Source: a virus
Length of the DNA stretch: 64,000 nucleotides
Strand: one strand, 5' to 3'
Virus record (IMG/VR): IMGVR_UViG_3300035145_004174
Coordinates: 37,072-101,071 of that record
Numbering within the stretch: position 1 is the stretch's first letter; the number at the start of each line of letters is the position of its first letter. Below, one piece after another: positions 9,150 through 18,860 of this stretch. Below the pieces are notes generated by a model. It was not told the origin of the DNA. It searched no databases and was given only the letters and a program-made list of their open reading frames with translations. Both the position numbers and the translations under genes were made by a program.

Positions 9150-9569
9150 TTAATCCTTATAAATTAAATCTATGCACTTTTTAACCCATTCATCAACAGT
9201 TCCTTCTTCTAAAATTAAATCAGGATTTTTTGGAGGATCAAATATTTTATTAGTGTCTTCAAATCTTCCTTCCTTAATTCTATCAATATATATTATTATA
9301 TCTGCATTAAAAGCCTCCCTAGTTTCGTCTGTGGGGCAAACGAAGTCTGCTATAACATAGCCCCCTCCAAAAGACGCCCAATCGCACATCTTACTGAGTC
9401 TTTTGGCTTGTTCTAACCTATCTTCCATTGACCATTTCAAATCTTTATTTATGTGTTCTCTTACTAAGTCAGCATTAAACCATCCAGATTTAATTTTTTT
9501 GGACAAAACAGAAGCTAATGTAGTTTTACCGCTACCAGGAAGCCCCATAATTAAAATTTTTTTATTCAT
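9150..9569 (-). CDS. APS-kinase-like (CysC-like) P-loop kinase, 139 aa
   Basis: The Walker A motif is GLPGSGKTT near the N-terminus, followed by NADLVREHINKDLKW and EDRLEQAKRLSKM. These match the CysC pattern DGDNVR, DLGFS and DR.EN.RR, and GYVIADFVCP matches the following strand. CysC phosphorylates adenylylsulfate to PAPS, the sulfate donor for sulfotransferases, four of which are encoded in this window. At 139 residues it is shorter than typical CysC (170-200). It stands alone on the minus strand between plus-strand genes. I chose the ATG at 9569 because the P-loop strand starts directly after it; an ATG four codons upstream is also possible. A general nucleotide or RNA kinase is the alternative. 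Confidence 0.82.
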   Translation of the reverse strand: MNKKILIMGLPGSGKTTLASVLSKKIKSGWFNADLVREHINKDLKWSMEDRLEQAKRLSKMCDWASFGGGYVIADFVCPTDETREAFNADIIIYIDRIKEGRFEDTNKIFDPPKNPDLILEEGTVDEWVKKCIDLIYKD

Positions 9570-9609
9570 TGATAATATCATATAATGATAATTAATACTT
9601 TCAAATGTT

Positions 9610-10152
9610 ATGAAAAAAAACTTATTATTTAAAACTAAAACATACTTAGTAGGCCATATGCAATATTTAAATGGCAGAAACTGGAGGCAAGAAGTTTGCT
9701 CTCAGTTAGAGCCTAAAGGTATAACATGTTTTGATCCTTATAAAAAACCTTTTGTTAAAGATATAGAAGAGGACGAAAAATCTTTACAGGAGATGCAAGA
9801 GCACATTGAGCTTGAAAATTATGAATTAGTTTCTGAAAAGATGAGGGTAATAAGATGCTATGACCTTAATCTTGTTGACAGAAGTGACTTTGTGATCGCT
9901 CATATTAATCCTAAAATTGCTAGTTGGGGTAGTGCTGAAGAAATAGTAACTGCTGTTCGAATGAAAAAGCCTATTTTTATTAGCGTGGAAGGTGGGAAGA
10001 AAAAAACTCCTTTATGGATTTTAGGAATGCTGCCTCATAAATATATCTATGATTCGGTTGATGATATAATAAAAACTATTTTTGATATAGATTCTGGAGC
10101 GATAGAGATAGATTCTGATAGATGGAGGTTATTGAGAGAAAATTTCAGATAA
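9610..10152 (+). CDS. nucleoside 2-deoxyribosyltransferase-like protein
   Basis: 180 residues with the fold pattern of nucleoside 2-deoxyribosyltransferases and related nucleotide hydrolases: an N-terminal strand KTYLVGHMQYLNG with NWRQEV, a middle helix ending CYDLNLVDRSDFVIAHINP (a D..D..D pattern), and SWGSAEEIVTAVRMKKPIF, where the glutamate in SAEE fits the catalytic nucleophile. These enzymes exchange or remove bases on deoxynucleosides. In phages they are found with nucleotide salvage or modified DNA. It is divergent from the APS-kinase-like gene across about 30 bases and precedes the virion genes. Confidence 0.82.
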   Translation: MKKNLLFKTKTYLVGHMQYLNGRNWRQEVCSQLEPKGITCFDPYKKPFVKDIEEDEKSLQEMQEHIELENYELVSEKMRVIRCYDLNLVDRSDFVIAHINPKIASWGSAEEIVTAVRMKKPIFISVEGGKKKTPLWILGMLPHKYIYDSVDDIIKTIFDIDSGAIEIDSDRWRLLRENFR

Positions 10153-10228
10153 CTTTTTTATTTCTGGTGTATATATAGTTGTGACGGTAAAACTTCAAAC
10201 AACTAATTTATTAAACTATTAAAATATT

Positions 10229-10699
10229 ATGGCAGGACAAGGATTAGCAAGAGCAGCGGTAGCAGCTGGTAGAGCAATAGGGCCAGCAGTCTCGAAACTT
10301 GGAAAACGGGCAGCTCAAGAGAGCGGAAAATACAGTAAAGCAGGAAAAGAGGCTGGGTCGAATGTAGTATCAAATACTGGTGCTTATGTAGACGACCCTA
10401 GTAGACCTTTTCAAACAGGAAACAAAATTATAGATAATATAGGTAACTTCATTTTTGGAGATAACAGTCCGACAGATGATGATTTTAAACCAGGTGGTAA
10501 ATACAATCCTTTTCCACCAGATCATCCTGCTCCAGGGTCTGGAGATGAAGGAAATCCACCAGGCGGAGAAGGTAAAGATGGAAAAGGCAGCAAAGCCAGT
10601 ATCGCTGCAGCAAAAGAATTACAAAATCAACAAAATTTACCTAAAGGCAGGCAGGACTTCCCAGACATTCCTGCTAGTAGCTGGCCTATGTTTGGATAA
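10229..10699 (+). CDS. glycine-rich hypothetical protein, probably virion-associated
   Basis: 156 residues. The N-terminus is an alanine-rich helix with positive charge (GLARAAVAAGRAIGPAVSK), and the rest is low complexity, rich in Gly, Pro, Asp and Lys. The ending ASSWPMFG is distinctive. No signal peptide or clear membrane helix. It opens the virion gene block and shares its composition with the 392-residue protein two genes downstream, which suggests a related structural role. No family recognised. Confidence 0.75.
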   Translation: MAGQGLARAAVAAGRAIGPAVSKLGKRAAQESGKYSKAGKEAGSNVVSNTGAYVDDPSRPFQTGNKIIDNIGNFIFGDNSPTDDDFKPGGKYNPFPPDHPAPGSGDEGNPPGGEGKDGKGSKASIAAAKELQNQQNLPKGRQDFPDIPASSWPMFG

Positions 10700-10718
10700 T
10701 TTTAAACTATTATAAAAA

Positions 10719-12620
10719 ATGAGTGAAAAAAGAGTATGGACACGTCAAGAGTTAGTTGACCCCTTGGTTGGAGATTTTGATACTTCTCCTTTTCCTATAA
10801 CCCTTGGTGTTGATGGTAATGAATTGCTTCAATCTGAATTTAAAGATTTAACGCCAGAACAAAGACTTGATTCTTTGTATACCACGATGGCGGTAAATCA
10901 TGCGAGAAAATCTTTAGGCTTAGATAGCTTGTATCAATTGCGCATAAATAAAAATCCCGAAGTTATTAACCTTACCGCTGAAGGTGGTAAATTTGTTTAT
11001 GATAATACACCTCAACCAAGAATACTTCTTGTTGTGGGTAAGTCATATACAATCAATACTCCCTCCCCTCATCCTATCGCTTTAGCAGAAGAGCTAGATG
11101 ATAACGGCCAAGGGTTCGTAGAGTATACGGCGGAAGGTATTACTAGAGTTACTCCTAATCAAATCAAGGTAACACCTACGGTTCGTACTCCCAATTTATA
11201 TTATTACTGCACTGCACACGCTAATATGGGAGGAGAAATAGGAGCTACAAATGCTTACACTTTTGAAACTGTTCAGGTTGAAGGATCAGACGGGCTTGTT
11301 GATGATTATTTTATTCGATGGGATCCTTCACAATTTAATAGGCTTTCAGTTGAAGAAGTGGCTATAGACTTAGCAGCTCTAACCTTAGATTCGGATAGTC
11401 AAGTAAGACAAACTTATCTTTCTTTTATTCCTCAAATAGACACTACAACAAACAATAGTTTTGATGCTAGTGTAAATGTTCAAAATTTTAAAGATTCCAT
11501 TGCTAATGACATGGTCTTTTTAGATCAGGAGGATTATTTAGATTTATCAGGAAATACTCTTCTTATGAAATGGACCAACACTGAAGAGCCTATAATTCAA
11601 AACGAATATAGTGATGCCCTTGCTATGAATTCTGGACCTGGGCACAAACCCTATACAGACAACTTAACCACAGAGCAAGCAGCTCAAATAGATACAGGGA
11701 TAAATAGGTATAAAGAAATTATTTCCGAAGGCAAATTACCAGCTAGTAGCTATTTCAATCCTCCAAGAAAACAAGCTAATGACAATCCATCTGCTTTTGA
11801 GGTTGTTGAAACTGCACCTATAGCCGCAAGATCGTACTTGCATCAATGTTATGAACTTTGCAACTGGAATGAGATTTACCAACCAGCAGACGGAATCTTC
11901 TTTGATAGTATATTTTTGTTTTTAAATATCAAAGACCCAGCCTATGGAATATCTGCGGATGGTAGTGGTTGCCAAGACTACATGGAACCCAGACAGAAAG
12001 TTAGAATTGCTAGGGTGTTAACCGAAAAAGGGATTTTCAGTAAACGTAGAAATGTAGAGTTTACAATGGAGGATCAGCCTCGTGGTTCTCTTTTTATGGG
12101 AGATTGTGTGGTTTCAGTTCCTACGGCATATGTTTCGCCTAGATATGATATATTTCCTAGGTTTGATATGTTTTGTTATGGCGAAAACAACCACAAGTTT
12201 GAAAATAATCCAAATTTAAAGTATAGAGTAAAGCACGATTTAGAACAAAAAGATGGTAACATATCCCTTACTGAAGAGCAGCTTCAAGAAATGAGTGATA
12301 ATGCGGTTTGGTCGGCAGTTCAAGATTTGCCCTCCGCTTTTTCCCAAGACCATTTTAAGCTTAGAGGTACAGATGGAATCACAAAAATTAGTGTGTTTAA
12401 AAGAGGCGTTAATATTAACACATCTAATGTTGGTTACAAATCTGCTACTTTTAGTGCTGGGACAGCGCAGCAAACATATTGGGTTCTTGATCCAGCATTA
12501 ACATTGAACTTAGATCTTTTTAATCATGGGGTAAAAAGAATGTTCATTTTAGACGAAACTGGTTATGATCTAAATTCATCCGCTCAATCTTTTGAAAACT
12601 TATATTCTTATAAAGTTTAA
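10719..12620 (+). CDS. virion structural protein, paralog A, 633 aa
   Basis: The N-terminal module (PLVGDFDTSPFPITLGVDG, LTPEQRLDSLYTTMAVNHAR) matches that of the 691-residue protein at 13866. Next comes a small beta domain (about 85-175) ending in LYYYCTAHANMGGEI, a motif seen in many environmental phage structural proteins, with a Cys-x2-His-x2-Met arrangement like that of cupredoxins. The C-terminal half also has a paralogous counterpart downstream: YGISADGSGCQDYM, QPRGSLFMGDCVVSVP and RFDMFCYGENN. The protein is acidic, beta-rich and without signal peptide. It probably forms part of the tail, neck or fibre; the exact place cannot be told. Confidence 0.85.
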   Translation: MSEKRVWTRQELVDPLVGDFDTSPFPITLGVDGNELLQSEFKDLTPEQRLDSLYTTMAVNHARKSLGLDSLYQLRINKNPEVINLTAEGGKFVYDNTPQPRILLVVGKSYTINTPSPHPIALAEELDDNGQGFVEYTAEGITRVTPNQIKVTPTVRTPNLYYYCTAHANMGGEIGATNAYTFETVQVEGSDGLVDDYFIRWDPSQFNRLSVEEVAIDLAALTLDSDSQVRQTYLSFIPQIDTTTNNSFDASVNVQNFKDSIANDMVFLDQEDYLDLSGNTLLMKWTNTEEPIIQNEYSDALAMNSGPGHKPYTDNLTTEQAAQIDTGINRYKEIISEGKLPASSYFNPPRKQANDNPSAFEVVETAPIAARSYLHQCYELCNWNEIYQPADGIFFDSIFLFLNIKDPAYGISADGSGCQDYMEPRQKVRIARVLTEKGIFSKRRNVEFTMEDQPRGSLFMGDCVVSVPTAYVSPRYDIFPRFDMFCYGENNHKFENNPNLKYRVKHDLEQKDGNISLTEEQLQEMSDNAVWSAVQDLPSAFSQDHFKLRGTDGITKISVFKRGVNINTSNVGYKSATFSAGTAQQTYWVLDPALTLNLDLFNHGVKRMFILDETGYDLNSSAQSFENLYSYKV

Positions 12621-12662
12621 TTTTAAAAATTAAAAATAAATCCAAAACGAAAAGGAAAAATC

Positions 12663-13841
12663 ATGAAAGCACAAAGCTCATTAGTATCAAGTAACATAAG
12701 TCAAGCAATGCTTGCTAGTTCTAAGAAAGAAGCTAGATTTGCAGGGGGAACTACATCCAGATCTATGAATGGTAGCGATACTGACCGACTTCCCAGGGGA
12801 GCAAAAGTTTATCATCAAGGCACTATACCAAATGACAGCGCTTATACTAAAGCCCTCCAAGATTCCGTTGAAAGTAGTGTCAATCGAATAATGCATCCTC
12901 AAGTCGGAGAAGGCGGAGGTCCTGGTGCGGTAAAAAGCTGGAGAAATCAAAAAGATGATGCTGGTTATCCAAAAAATGACAGTGATATTCCCGAAGATTG
13001 GGAAGAGCAATATCACAAGGACTTTCCTACACCTGGCGGACAAGACTGGCCTCAACAACCCAATCCTCCCGCTAGCAACACTGGAGCGAAAGGTCATTCA
13101 GGAAGTTCAAGTAGCCATGCAGCTGCTGCAGGGGGGCAAGGGGGCACGCTTCCTGATTTCGTTAGTGGGCCAAGTGTTTCTCCTGGGTTAGGCTCAGGGG
13201 CTGGGGGGCCTGTTTTTAAATCTCAGTCTAATACTGGCTCAGAAGAAGATGCTCCCGTCAATCAAATTGTGAACGCTCTTGATACAAGCAGTAAGCCAGC
13301 ATTACTCAACAGTATTGAAAATAGTCTTAAAAGTAAACTACGACCAACTGGAGAAATAATTGATTCTCCTCGGGGGCAAGTAATAGGAGTGGCTCTAGAT
13401 AAATTAGGCGGAAAAGATACTGTTATATTCCCTTCTAAACCTAGCAAGGGTGTTACTAAGACAGATAAATTAGTAAAGAAAGGTGTACTTTTACAAGCTC
13501 CCACTTCAGGTAAAACAGTTAAAACTTATGTGGCTTTATCTGACCCTAAAGGCTCGGATATGCCTAAAGTTTGTGGGTGCAAAGCGTTAGCGCCTCTTGC
13601 TTTGTCCAAAAAAAGACCCCAGAAAGGCCAAACTCATCAGGTTATTGATGGCGATAAATATAAAAATATGAGCAAGTTTTCCCTTCAAAAACCTTCAGGA
13701 ATACATAAGCCTTCTGGCCCTGTTTTTGATAGCGTAGTTAAAGGTTCTTCAAAAAGACCCAAGAATCACCAAGTTACCGTCGCGACTGTTTCGGTCAACG
13801 GTGGTAGAACTTACAATACTCTTGCTTACAAAGTCGATTAA
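12663..13841 (+). CDS. Gly/Ser-rich probable virion protein, 392 aa
   Basis: It lies between the two paralogous structural genes. Residues about 70-200 are a low-complexity Gly/Ser/Pro/Asn linker (for example GGGPGAVKSW, GSGAGGPVFKSQSN). Two folded segments flank it: an N-terminal one (SSLVSSNISQAMLASSKKE) and a C-terminal basic one (about 210-392) with KVCGCKALAPLAL and the end VATVSVNGGRTYNTLAYKVD. Base use is less AT-rich here because of Gly and Pro codons. The linker architecture suggests a flexible fibre, decoration or adaptor protein. No family recognised. Confidence 0.78.
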   Translation: MKAQSSLVSSNISQAMLASSKKEARFAGGTTSRSMNGSDTDRLPRGAKVYHQGTIPNDSAYTKALQDSVESSVNRIMHPQVGEGGGPGAVKSWRNQKDDAGYPKNDSDIPEDWEEQYHKDFPTPGGQDWPQQPNPPASNTGAKGHSGSSSSHAAAAGGQGGTLPDFVSGPSVSPGLGSGAGGPVFKSQSNTGSEEDAPVNQIVNALDTSSKPALLNSIENSLKSKLRPTGEIIDSPRGQVIGVALDKLGGKDTVIFPSKPSKGVTKTDKLVKKGVLLQAPTSGKTVKTYVALSDPKGSDMPKVCGCKALAPLALSKKRPQKGQTHQVIDGDKYKNMSKFSLQKPSGIHKPSGPVFDSVVKGSSKRPKNHQVTVATVSVNGGRTYNTLAYKVD

Positions 13842-13865
13842 TAATTTAAATAAATTTAAAATAAA

Positions 13866-15941
13866 ATGAGAACATTAGAATTCCCAGAAAGCGAAAAAAA
13901 TGTAGATAGAACTGAAAAATTGACAGTTCAAAAAAGACTGAGTGATGATATAGGCAAATTTGATTACTCTCCCTATCCTATAACAATAGGGTTGGATGGC
14001 GATGAAATTGATGAAGCAGCATTCGCCTTACTTACAGAAGAACAGAGAAAGCAAGCTATATATTTAACTATGGCAGTAAATTATGCTAGAAAAAAATTAA
14101 ATATAGATGACTTGGAAGATCAAAGAAAAAACGCTAATACCACAATATATGTACTTGGTGGAAATCCTTCAGACTCTAGCTTTACTTGGACCAAGTATGA
14201 AACCAACCACTATGGGGATAAATTAGGAGATGGACAAGTTATTACTGCCGATGCAACCAATCCATTGGAATTTACGGTTGGTAAAAGGTATGTTTTTGAG
14301 GTTTCAGCGACAGAAGAGCTAGGTTTTTATCTAGATCCTAATGACAAAGCTGGTTCAGAGTTCTGGGATTCAGAAGTCCTTACTGATAGTGATGGTCAAT
14401 TTGACGAGCCAGAAATGAGAGAAAATTTACCCGCAGGATGGGAGCAAATAGTTTTTGAGCCTAATGAACTTACTCCTAATTTATATATTTGGTCACAGGC
14501 TAATTCTAATAAAGATGTTGCTATAAATATATTTTTGCCTATAGACGAAGGTGATGATACTATCAAGCATACTCCTAGCGAATTTAACTTATTAAGTAAA
14601 GAGGCTGTTGGTTTCGAGCTAGATGAAACGGTTGATCTTGATGCACTTGATGACACTAATGATCCAACAGGGCTATTAAGATATTTTGCGACAATAAAGA
14701 ATGATCTTCCTTATTTCCCATTAGTTACCGATAATGGAGATGGTAGTTTTGACATGGATGTTGATATTACAAATTTCATAACTGCCGTTGAAAAAGGAGA
14801 AATTTTACTTGATTATGAAGACTGGATCGATCCAATAGGCAATAATTGTTTTGCTAAAGTTATGGAGCGTCCCGCTGGAGATACACTCGCTTATATTTTT
14901 GGTTCTAACCACTTGCCGTTTACCGATGGCATGAGTGCTGAAACTATTGCTGCGATCACTAAAGCTAGAGATGATTATTTTCTTGAATTAAAAAAAGGAC
15001 GTCTTCCAATGAGTGGATATTTTAATCCTGTAAGGAGGAAGATGAACCCTGATGACGCTGATAGTCTTCCCATTATTCCAGAACAATCTCTTGCCTCTAG
15101 AGCCCCCAGCCATTCATTTTTTGAATTATCTAATTGGGGAGAGGAATATGTTGGAGTTGAAGGTGTTTATTTTGATGACATTTTTAGCTTATTAAATATT
15201 AAAGATCTGGGCTATGGGATTTCTGACGATGGATCTGGCGGACAAAACTTAATGCTTGCTAATCAAAGATCTAGAAGTTGCAGGGTTGTTGGCGATAATG
15301 GAATGATGGTAGATGTGGCTGAATACTTTTTTCACCATGCTACTCAACCAAGAGGTGGTCTTTATTTTGGTGAGTTTGTTGTTGCTCCTCCTAGGAGTTA
15401 TATTCCTATTAGGTATAAAGCTGTACCAAGACTTGATCTTTTTTGTTTTGGCGATATTGCATCTAATTTAACTCTAGACTCTCAGTGGTCAAATGATTCA
15501 TCTTGGACTCAACTTGCAAAACTTGGAGAAATTGGATGTAATGTAAATTTAAGATACAGAATATATCATGATTTACTGCAAATTAATCCTGATTTTGAAC
15601 TTTCTGATTTAGATAGCGTCATAAATTTAATTGAAATTAATTCTGATACTTTTAGTACTTCTAAATCTTTTGATTCTGCAACCAGTTCTCATAATTTTGG
15701 ATTCAGAATGAAAGACGGAAAAACTGTTCGTCCTCTTTTCAAAAAAGGCGGCTCTAGTGTCTCAGTGCCTCAATACAAAGAGGCCATCTTAAATTACCAA
15801 GACGAGGTTAGAACATATTGGATTCTTGATGCTGTAATAGATAAACCCGTATTAAAAATTCCATATTTAAAAAAATATGTTATTTCTCCAAATGGAATAA
15901 GCTCAGACGAATCAGCTTCATCCATTACTTTTGTAGTATAA
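13866..15941 (+). CDS. virion structural protein, paralog B, 691 aa
   Basis: Paralog of the 633-residue protein at 10719. Shared landmarks are FDYSPYPITIGLDGDEI and LTMAVNYARKKLNIDDL at the N-terminus, LPMSGYFNPVRRK in the middle and YGISDDGSGGQ, QPRGGLYFGEFVVAPP and RLDLFCFG in the C-terminal half. The inserted small beta domain is longer than in paralog A and its end reads NLYIWSQANSNKD, so the Cys and His of the YYYC..H motif are lost. It is strongly acidic. Two paralogs in one cluster may form a heteromeric structure, or one may decorate the other's ring. Confidence 0.85.
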   Translation: MRTLEFPESEKNVDRTEKLTVQKRLSDDIGKFDYSPYPITIGLDGDEIDEAAFALLTEEQRKQAIYLTMAVNYARKKLNIDDLEDQRKNANTTIYVLGGNPSDSSFTWTKYETNHYGDKLGDGQVITADATNPLEFTVGKRYVFEVSATEELGFYLDPNDKAGSEFWDSEVLTDSDGQFDEPEMRENLPAGWEQIVFEPNELTPNLYIWSQANSNKDVAINIFLPIDEGDDTIKHTPSEFNLLSKEAVGFELDETVDLDALDDTNDPTGLLRYFATIKNDLPYFPLVTDNGDGSFDMDVDITNFITAVEKGEILLDYEDWIDPIGNNCFAKVMERPAGDTLAYIFGSNHLPFTDGMSAETIAAITKARDDYFLELKKGRLPMSGYFNPVRRKMNPDDADSLPIIPEQSLASRAPSHSFFELSNWGEEYVGVEGVYFDDIFSLLNIKDLGYGISDDGSGGQNLMLANQRSRSCRVVGDNGMMVDVAEYFFHHATQPRGGLYFGEFVVAPPRSYIPIRYKAVPRLDLFCFGDIASNLTLDSQWSNDSSWTQLAKLGEIGCNVNLRYRIYHDLLQINPDFELSDLDSVINLIEINSDTFSTSKSFDSATSSHNFGFRMKDGKTVRPLFKKGGSSVSVPQYKEAILNYQDEVRTYWILDAVIDKPVLKIPYLKKYVISPNGISSDESASSITFVV

Positions 15942-16084
15942 TATATTATTTAACTTGACAAAGCTAAAAGCTTTGCCTTGATCTTTCCTTTCTTTTAGTT
16001 AGGATTATTTCGTGAAACAAAATTTTTTTTTTGAAAGCTTTTGTAAAAAGTTCGAATACTGATAAGCCACCTTTAAATTAGAAC

Positions 16085-16981
16085 ATGGACACGATTGTAA
16101 CTATAGCAATATGCACGAGTAATAATTATAATACCTGCGCGCGTCTATTAAATAGTCTTTTTGTACAGGATTTCAATGGTTTTAATGTTATCATACAAGA
16201 TAACACTCCAGCGCATCAAAAAGATACAGGCTTCATTAAAAAACTTATAAAAGATAAACTAAATTATAAGTATATTTATAAAAATTATGGAAACTCTTGT
16301 AGTTCTAGAAATTTATGCATCAAAAAATGCAAAACTAAATACATACATTTTCTTGACGACGATGTCATTTGCCCAAAAAATTTCTGCAAAAATTTATCAT
16401 CTTTTCTGTATGAATTTTCGCCTTCCGCCGTGGGTAGCAAAGTAATCCCTGACTGGAATGGCCTTCAGAGGCCAGAATGGATGTCTATTTACTGTTTGTC
16501 TTTAATGTCAATGATTGACCATGGCTCAGAGGTAATAAAGGTCGACAACAAGACAAGAAGCCCTCTTATAATAGGAGCTAGTATTTGCTTTTTAACTTCT
16601 GCTCTCAAAAAGTTTGGCGGTTTTACCGAATCGCTAGGCAGAAATAGTTGGAACGAATCTTTAATAAGTAATGATGAAACTCAAGTTATCTCAAAAATGC
16701 TTGATTCAAACTTAGATGTTTATTATGCCCCTAATTTTCCAGTCTACCATTTGGTTCACGAGGATAGGCTAAAAAAAAGTTGGATAATAAAAAGGTCTGC
16801 TTGGCAAGCGGTTTCAGATATCATTTCTAATGACACATCTTTTTACGAAAGTTTTAAAAAAAAATCTTTTATAGAGTCTTGTTATATATCTATTTTTACT
16901 GGCAGGCTTTCAAATATAGAAGAGCTTTCTAGAAAAGTTAGAATTTTGACATACTTCCTTCTATCTGGTATTATAAAATAA
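16085..16981 (+). CDS. GT2-family glycosyltransferase
   Basis: 298 residues with a GT-A fold: the first strand VTIAICTSNNYNTCARLLNSL and the metal-binding motif HFLDDDVICP. The acceptor loop region holds FGGFTESLGRNSWNESLISNDE (read as FGGFTESLGR and SNDETQV), where the E/D pair is typical of GT2 enzymes, and YYAPNFPVYHLVHEDRL closes the domain. The acceptor and sugar are unknown. The gene is separated from the virion block by about 140 bases and runs three bases before the next gene. Confidence 0.88.
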   Translation: MDTIVTIAICTSNNYNTCARLLNSLFVQDFNGFNVIIQDNTPAHQKDTGFIKKLIKDKLNYKYIYKNYGNSCSSRNLCIKKCKTKYIHFLDDDVICPKNFCKNLSSFLYEFSPSAVGSKVIPDWNGLQRPEWMSIYCLSLMSMIDHGSEVIKVDNKTRSPLIIGASICFLTSALKKFGGFTESLGRNSWNESLISNDETQVISKMLDSNLDVYYAPNFPVYHLVHEDRLKKSWIIKRSAWQAVSDIISNDTSFYESFKKKSFIESCYISIFTGRLSNIEELSRKVRILTYFLLSGIIK

Positions 16982-16983
16982 CT

Positions 16984-17895
16984 ATGAAAAAAAATATAAT
17001 CTTATGCTTTCGTCACCAAGCGTTTTTTAATGGTAAAATTGACTCAACTTTTTACGGTATTGGAGATATAATGAAATCATTTTTATCAGCCTACTTGTTT
17101 TGCAAGCAAAATAATTTTAATTTTTTTGTTAATTTTGACGGACATTGCCTTAAATCTTTTTTAAATTTTAAAAAAAATGATTTTAGGTTACATTTTAAAA
17201 ACAAAAAAATTCCTAAAAATGTTCCCTTTATTAAAGGCTCTGATTTTTTTGGTTATATTGAAGATTATGCGGGCAACGATGTCTTTTTAACAACTGATGG
17301 TAATAATTTATTTAATTTTCACTACGAGGATGAAGTTTTGCATGATTTTGAGGAGACTTTCTTTTCTAGCCCTAAAATAAAAAGCATTTATGAATCTAAT
17401 TTTTCAGGTTGCAAAAAAGTTTTTCATGCTAGATTGGGCGATGGGAATATGGTTTCAGATAATTTTTTGAATGATTTTTATTTAAGAGATTTTAAACATC
17501 AATATTCTTCTGCCGATTGGTATAATTCTATAAGCTTTGACGATCTATACCCTTTTATTTTAAAGAACTTCAAAGTAGAAATAAGTTCTTGCGACTATAT
17601 CTCATCTGACCATCTTTCCTTCAAGAAGTTAGTTTCTTCTAATTTTGATATTAAATTCACAGATTCTGAACCAGTTCATCTCGGCATAAAAACTCCATCT
17701 AAAAATTTGATAAGTACATTATGCGATTTATATTCAATCTTCTATTCCGATGGGGGTGTTTCAATATCACAATATCCTTTCTCAGAAAGACCTTCGGGGT
17801 TTGTTTATTGGATAGATAAAGTATTTTTAAAAGATTATAAATATTATGCTGTAGATTGGCTTTACAAAGGTATAAAACCAATTAATTCCTTTTAG
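16984..17895 (+). CDS. putative GT-B glycosyltransferase, fucosyltransferase-like, 303 aa
   Basis: The N-terminus (MKKNIILCFRHQAFFNGKI, FYGIGDIMKSFLSAYLFC) resembles the opening of fucosyltransferase-like proteins that start with a glycine-loop strand. VFHARLGDG (around residue 150) fits the HxRxGD motif of the GT11/GT23/GT65 group, and TLCDLYSIFYSDGGVSIS fits the late donor-site segment. The gene pairs with the GT2 gene just upstream. Its end overlaps the end of the convergent sigma-like gene by 14 bases. The assignment rests on short motifs only. Confidence 0.72.
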   Translation: MKKNIILCFRHQAFFNGKIDSTFYGIGDIMKSFLSAYLFCKQNNFNFFVNFDGHCLKSFLNFKKNDFRLHFKNKKIPKNVPFIKGSDFFGYIEDYAGNDVFLTTDGNNLFNFHYEDEVLHDFEETFFSSPKIKSIYESNFSGCKKVFHARLGDGNMVSDNFLNDFYLRDFKHQYSSADWYNSISFDDLYPFILKNFKVEISSCDYISSDHLSFKKLVSSNFDIKFTDSEPVHLGIKTPSKNLISTLCDLYSIFYSDGGVSISQYPFSERPSGFVYWIDKVFLKDYKYYAVDWLYKGIKPINSF

Positions 17896-18859
17896 TTTTT
17901 TTTCTTGTTAGATGTCCCTTTATAGACCTTACTGATTTAAGCGGGACCTTTGTTGTTTTAGCTACATCTATACAAGAAGCTCCTTTTTTTAACATTCTGG
18001 TAGCTTTTTTTACATCTCTAGGTTTTTTGATTAACCAAGATAATTTATTTTTTATTATACAGCTTGCCACCTGCTTGGTCTCAAATTTATTAGAAAACAA
18101 CCTTCGATTTATTTCTTTCGGTGAAAATGTATTTGGGTTTAAATATAATGTTTTTTTTATTAATTCTTTATCTTCTTTTTTTATGAATATGTGAGATTTT
18201 TCAAAAAAATTTTTAATTGCAATTTTTCCTTGGCTTACTTTGTCGTAGGATTCGTCTTTTAATGTAGCTCCGTTGAAATAAGACCTCACATTAGCTTTAA
18301 TATCTGAAAAGTATTGCGATATTCTTTGATGCGTCAACCCCATCTGTTTAGCTACTTCTTCTCTGGTTAAGCCTTTTTCTAACAACTCAAATACTTTTTT
18401 CTCTTTTGAGTTAAGTATTGATGAATATTCTTTTATTATTTTTAGTAGAGATTCATGTTTATCTTTTTTATCAAATTCAAAATCGTCATCAATCCCCGTT
18501 GTGTTAATTATGTTTTCGTAAACACTAATCATTTCTCCATCCTCATTGTAAACAGAACCATCAACTCTTCTTTTTACATATGATTTATTTGATTTTATTT
18601 GATGAGACCATTTTATCAAATTTCTTGCATGCACAAATGCAGATATTTTAAAATTATTTTGATTAAATTCTCTTTCTCTTTTATTATATTCTATAATTGA
18701 ATCTCTTTTTTTTATTAAATCCATATTTATTTCGCTCACTAACTCTTCGTGAGTCATTATATGGTTCTTGTATCTATATTTTCCGATTATTTTAGCTAGG
18801 TCTTCTTGGAATAGTTCGAGCCAAGAATTATAATTTTCAATATCTTTTTTTGTAACCAT
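17882..18859 (-). CDS. sigma70-like transcription factor, copy 2, with extra C-terminal HTH
   Basis: 325 residues. The N-terminal part (EELVSEINMDLIKKRDSI, FKISAFVHARNLIKWSH) looks like sigma region 2. LNSKEKKVFELLEKGLTR followed by EEVAKQMGLTHQRISQYFSD is a region-4 HTH. A further 100 residues end in another HTH-like segment (KGASCIDVAKTTKVPLKSVR) and a basic tail. The 221-residue protein at 19879 is its paralog and lacks this extension. It is the last gene of the minus-strand operon. Its ATG shares a base with the stop of the frameshifted extension of the upstream gene (TAATG), so the two are probably translationally coupled. It may direct phage late transcription. Confidence 0.82.
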   Translation of the reverse strand: MVTKKDIENYNSWLELFQEDLAKIIGKYRYKNHIMTHEELVSEINMDLIKKRDSIIEYNKREREFNQNNFKISAFVHARNLIKWSHQIKSNKSYVKRRVDGSVYNEDGEMISVYENIINTTGIDDDFEFDKKDKHESLLKIIKEYSSILNSKEKKVFELLEKGLTREEVAKQMGLTHQRISQYFSDIKANVRSYFNGATLKDESYDKVSQGKIAIKNFFEKSHIFIKKEDKELIKKTLYLNPNTFSPKEINRRLFSNKFETKQVASCIIKNKLSWLIKKPRDVKKATRMLKKGASCIDVAKTTKVPLKSVRSIKGHLTRKKTKRN

Positions 18860-18860
18860 T

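Noticed and set aside
15955-15983. TTGACA upstream of the glycosyltransferase at 16085
   Set aside because: The base run at the -10 position (TTGATC) is not a -10 box. A 6-bp inverted repeat (CAAAGC/GCTTTG) lies in the same place but has no T-run, so it is neither a clear promoter nor a terminator.
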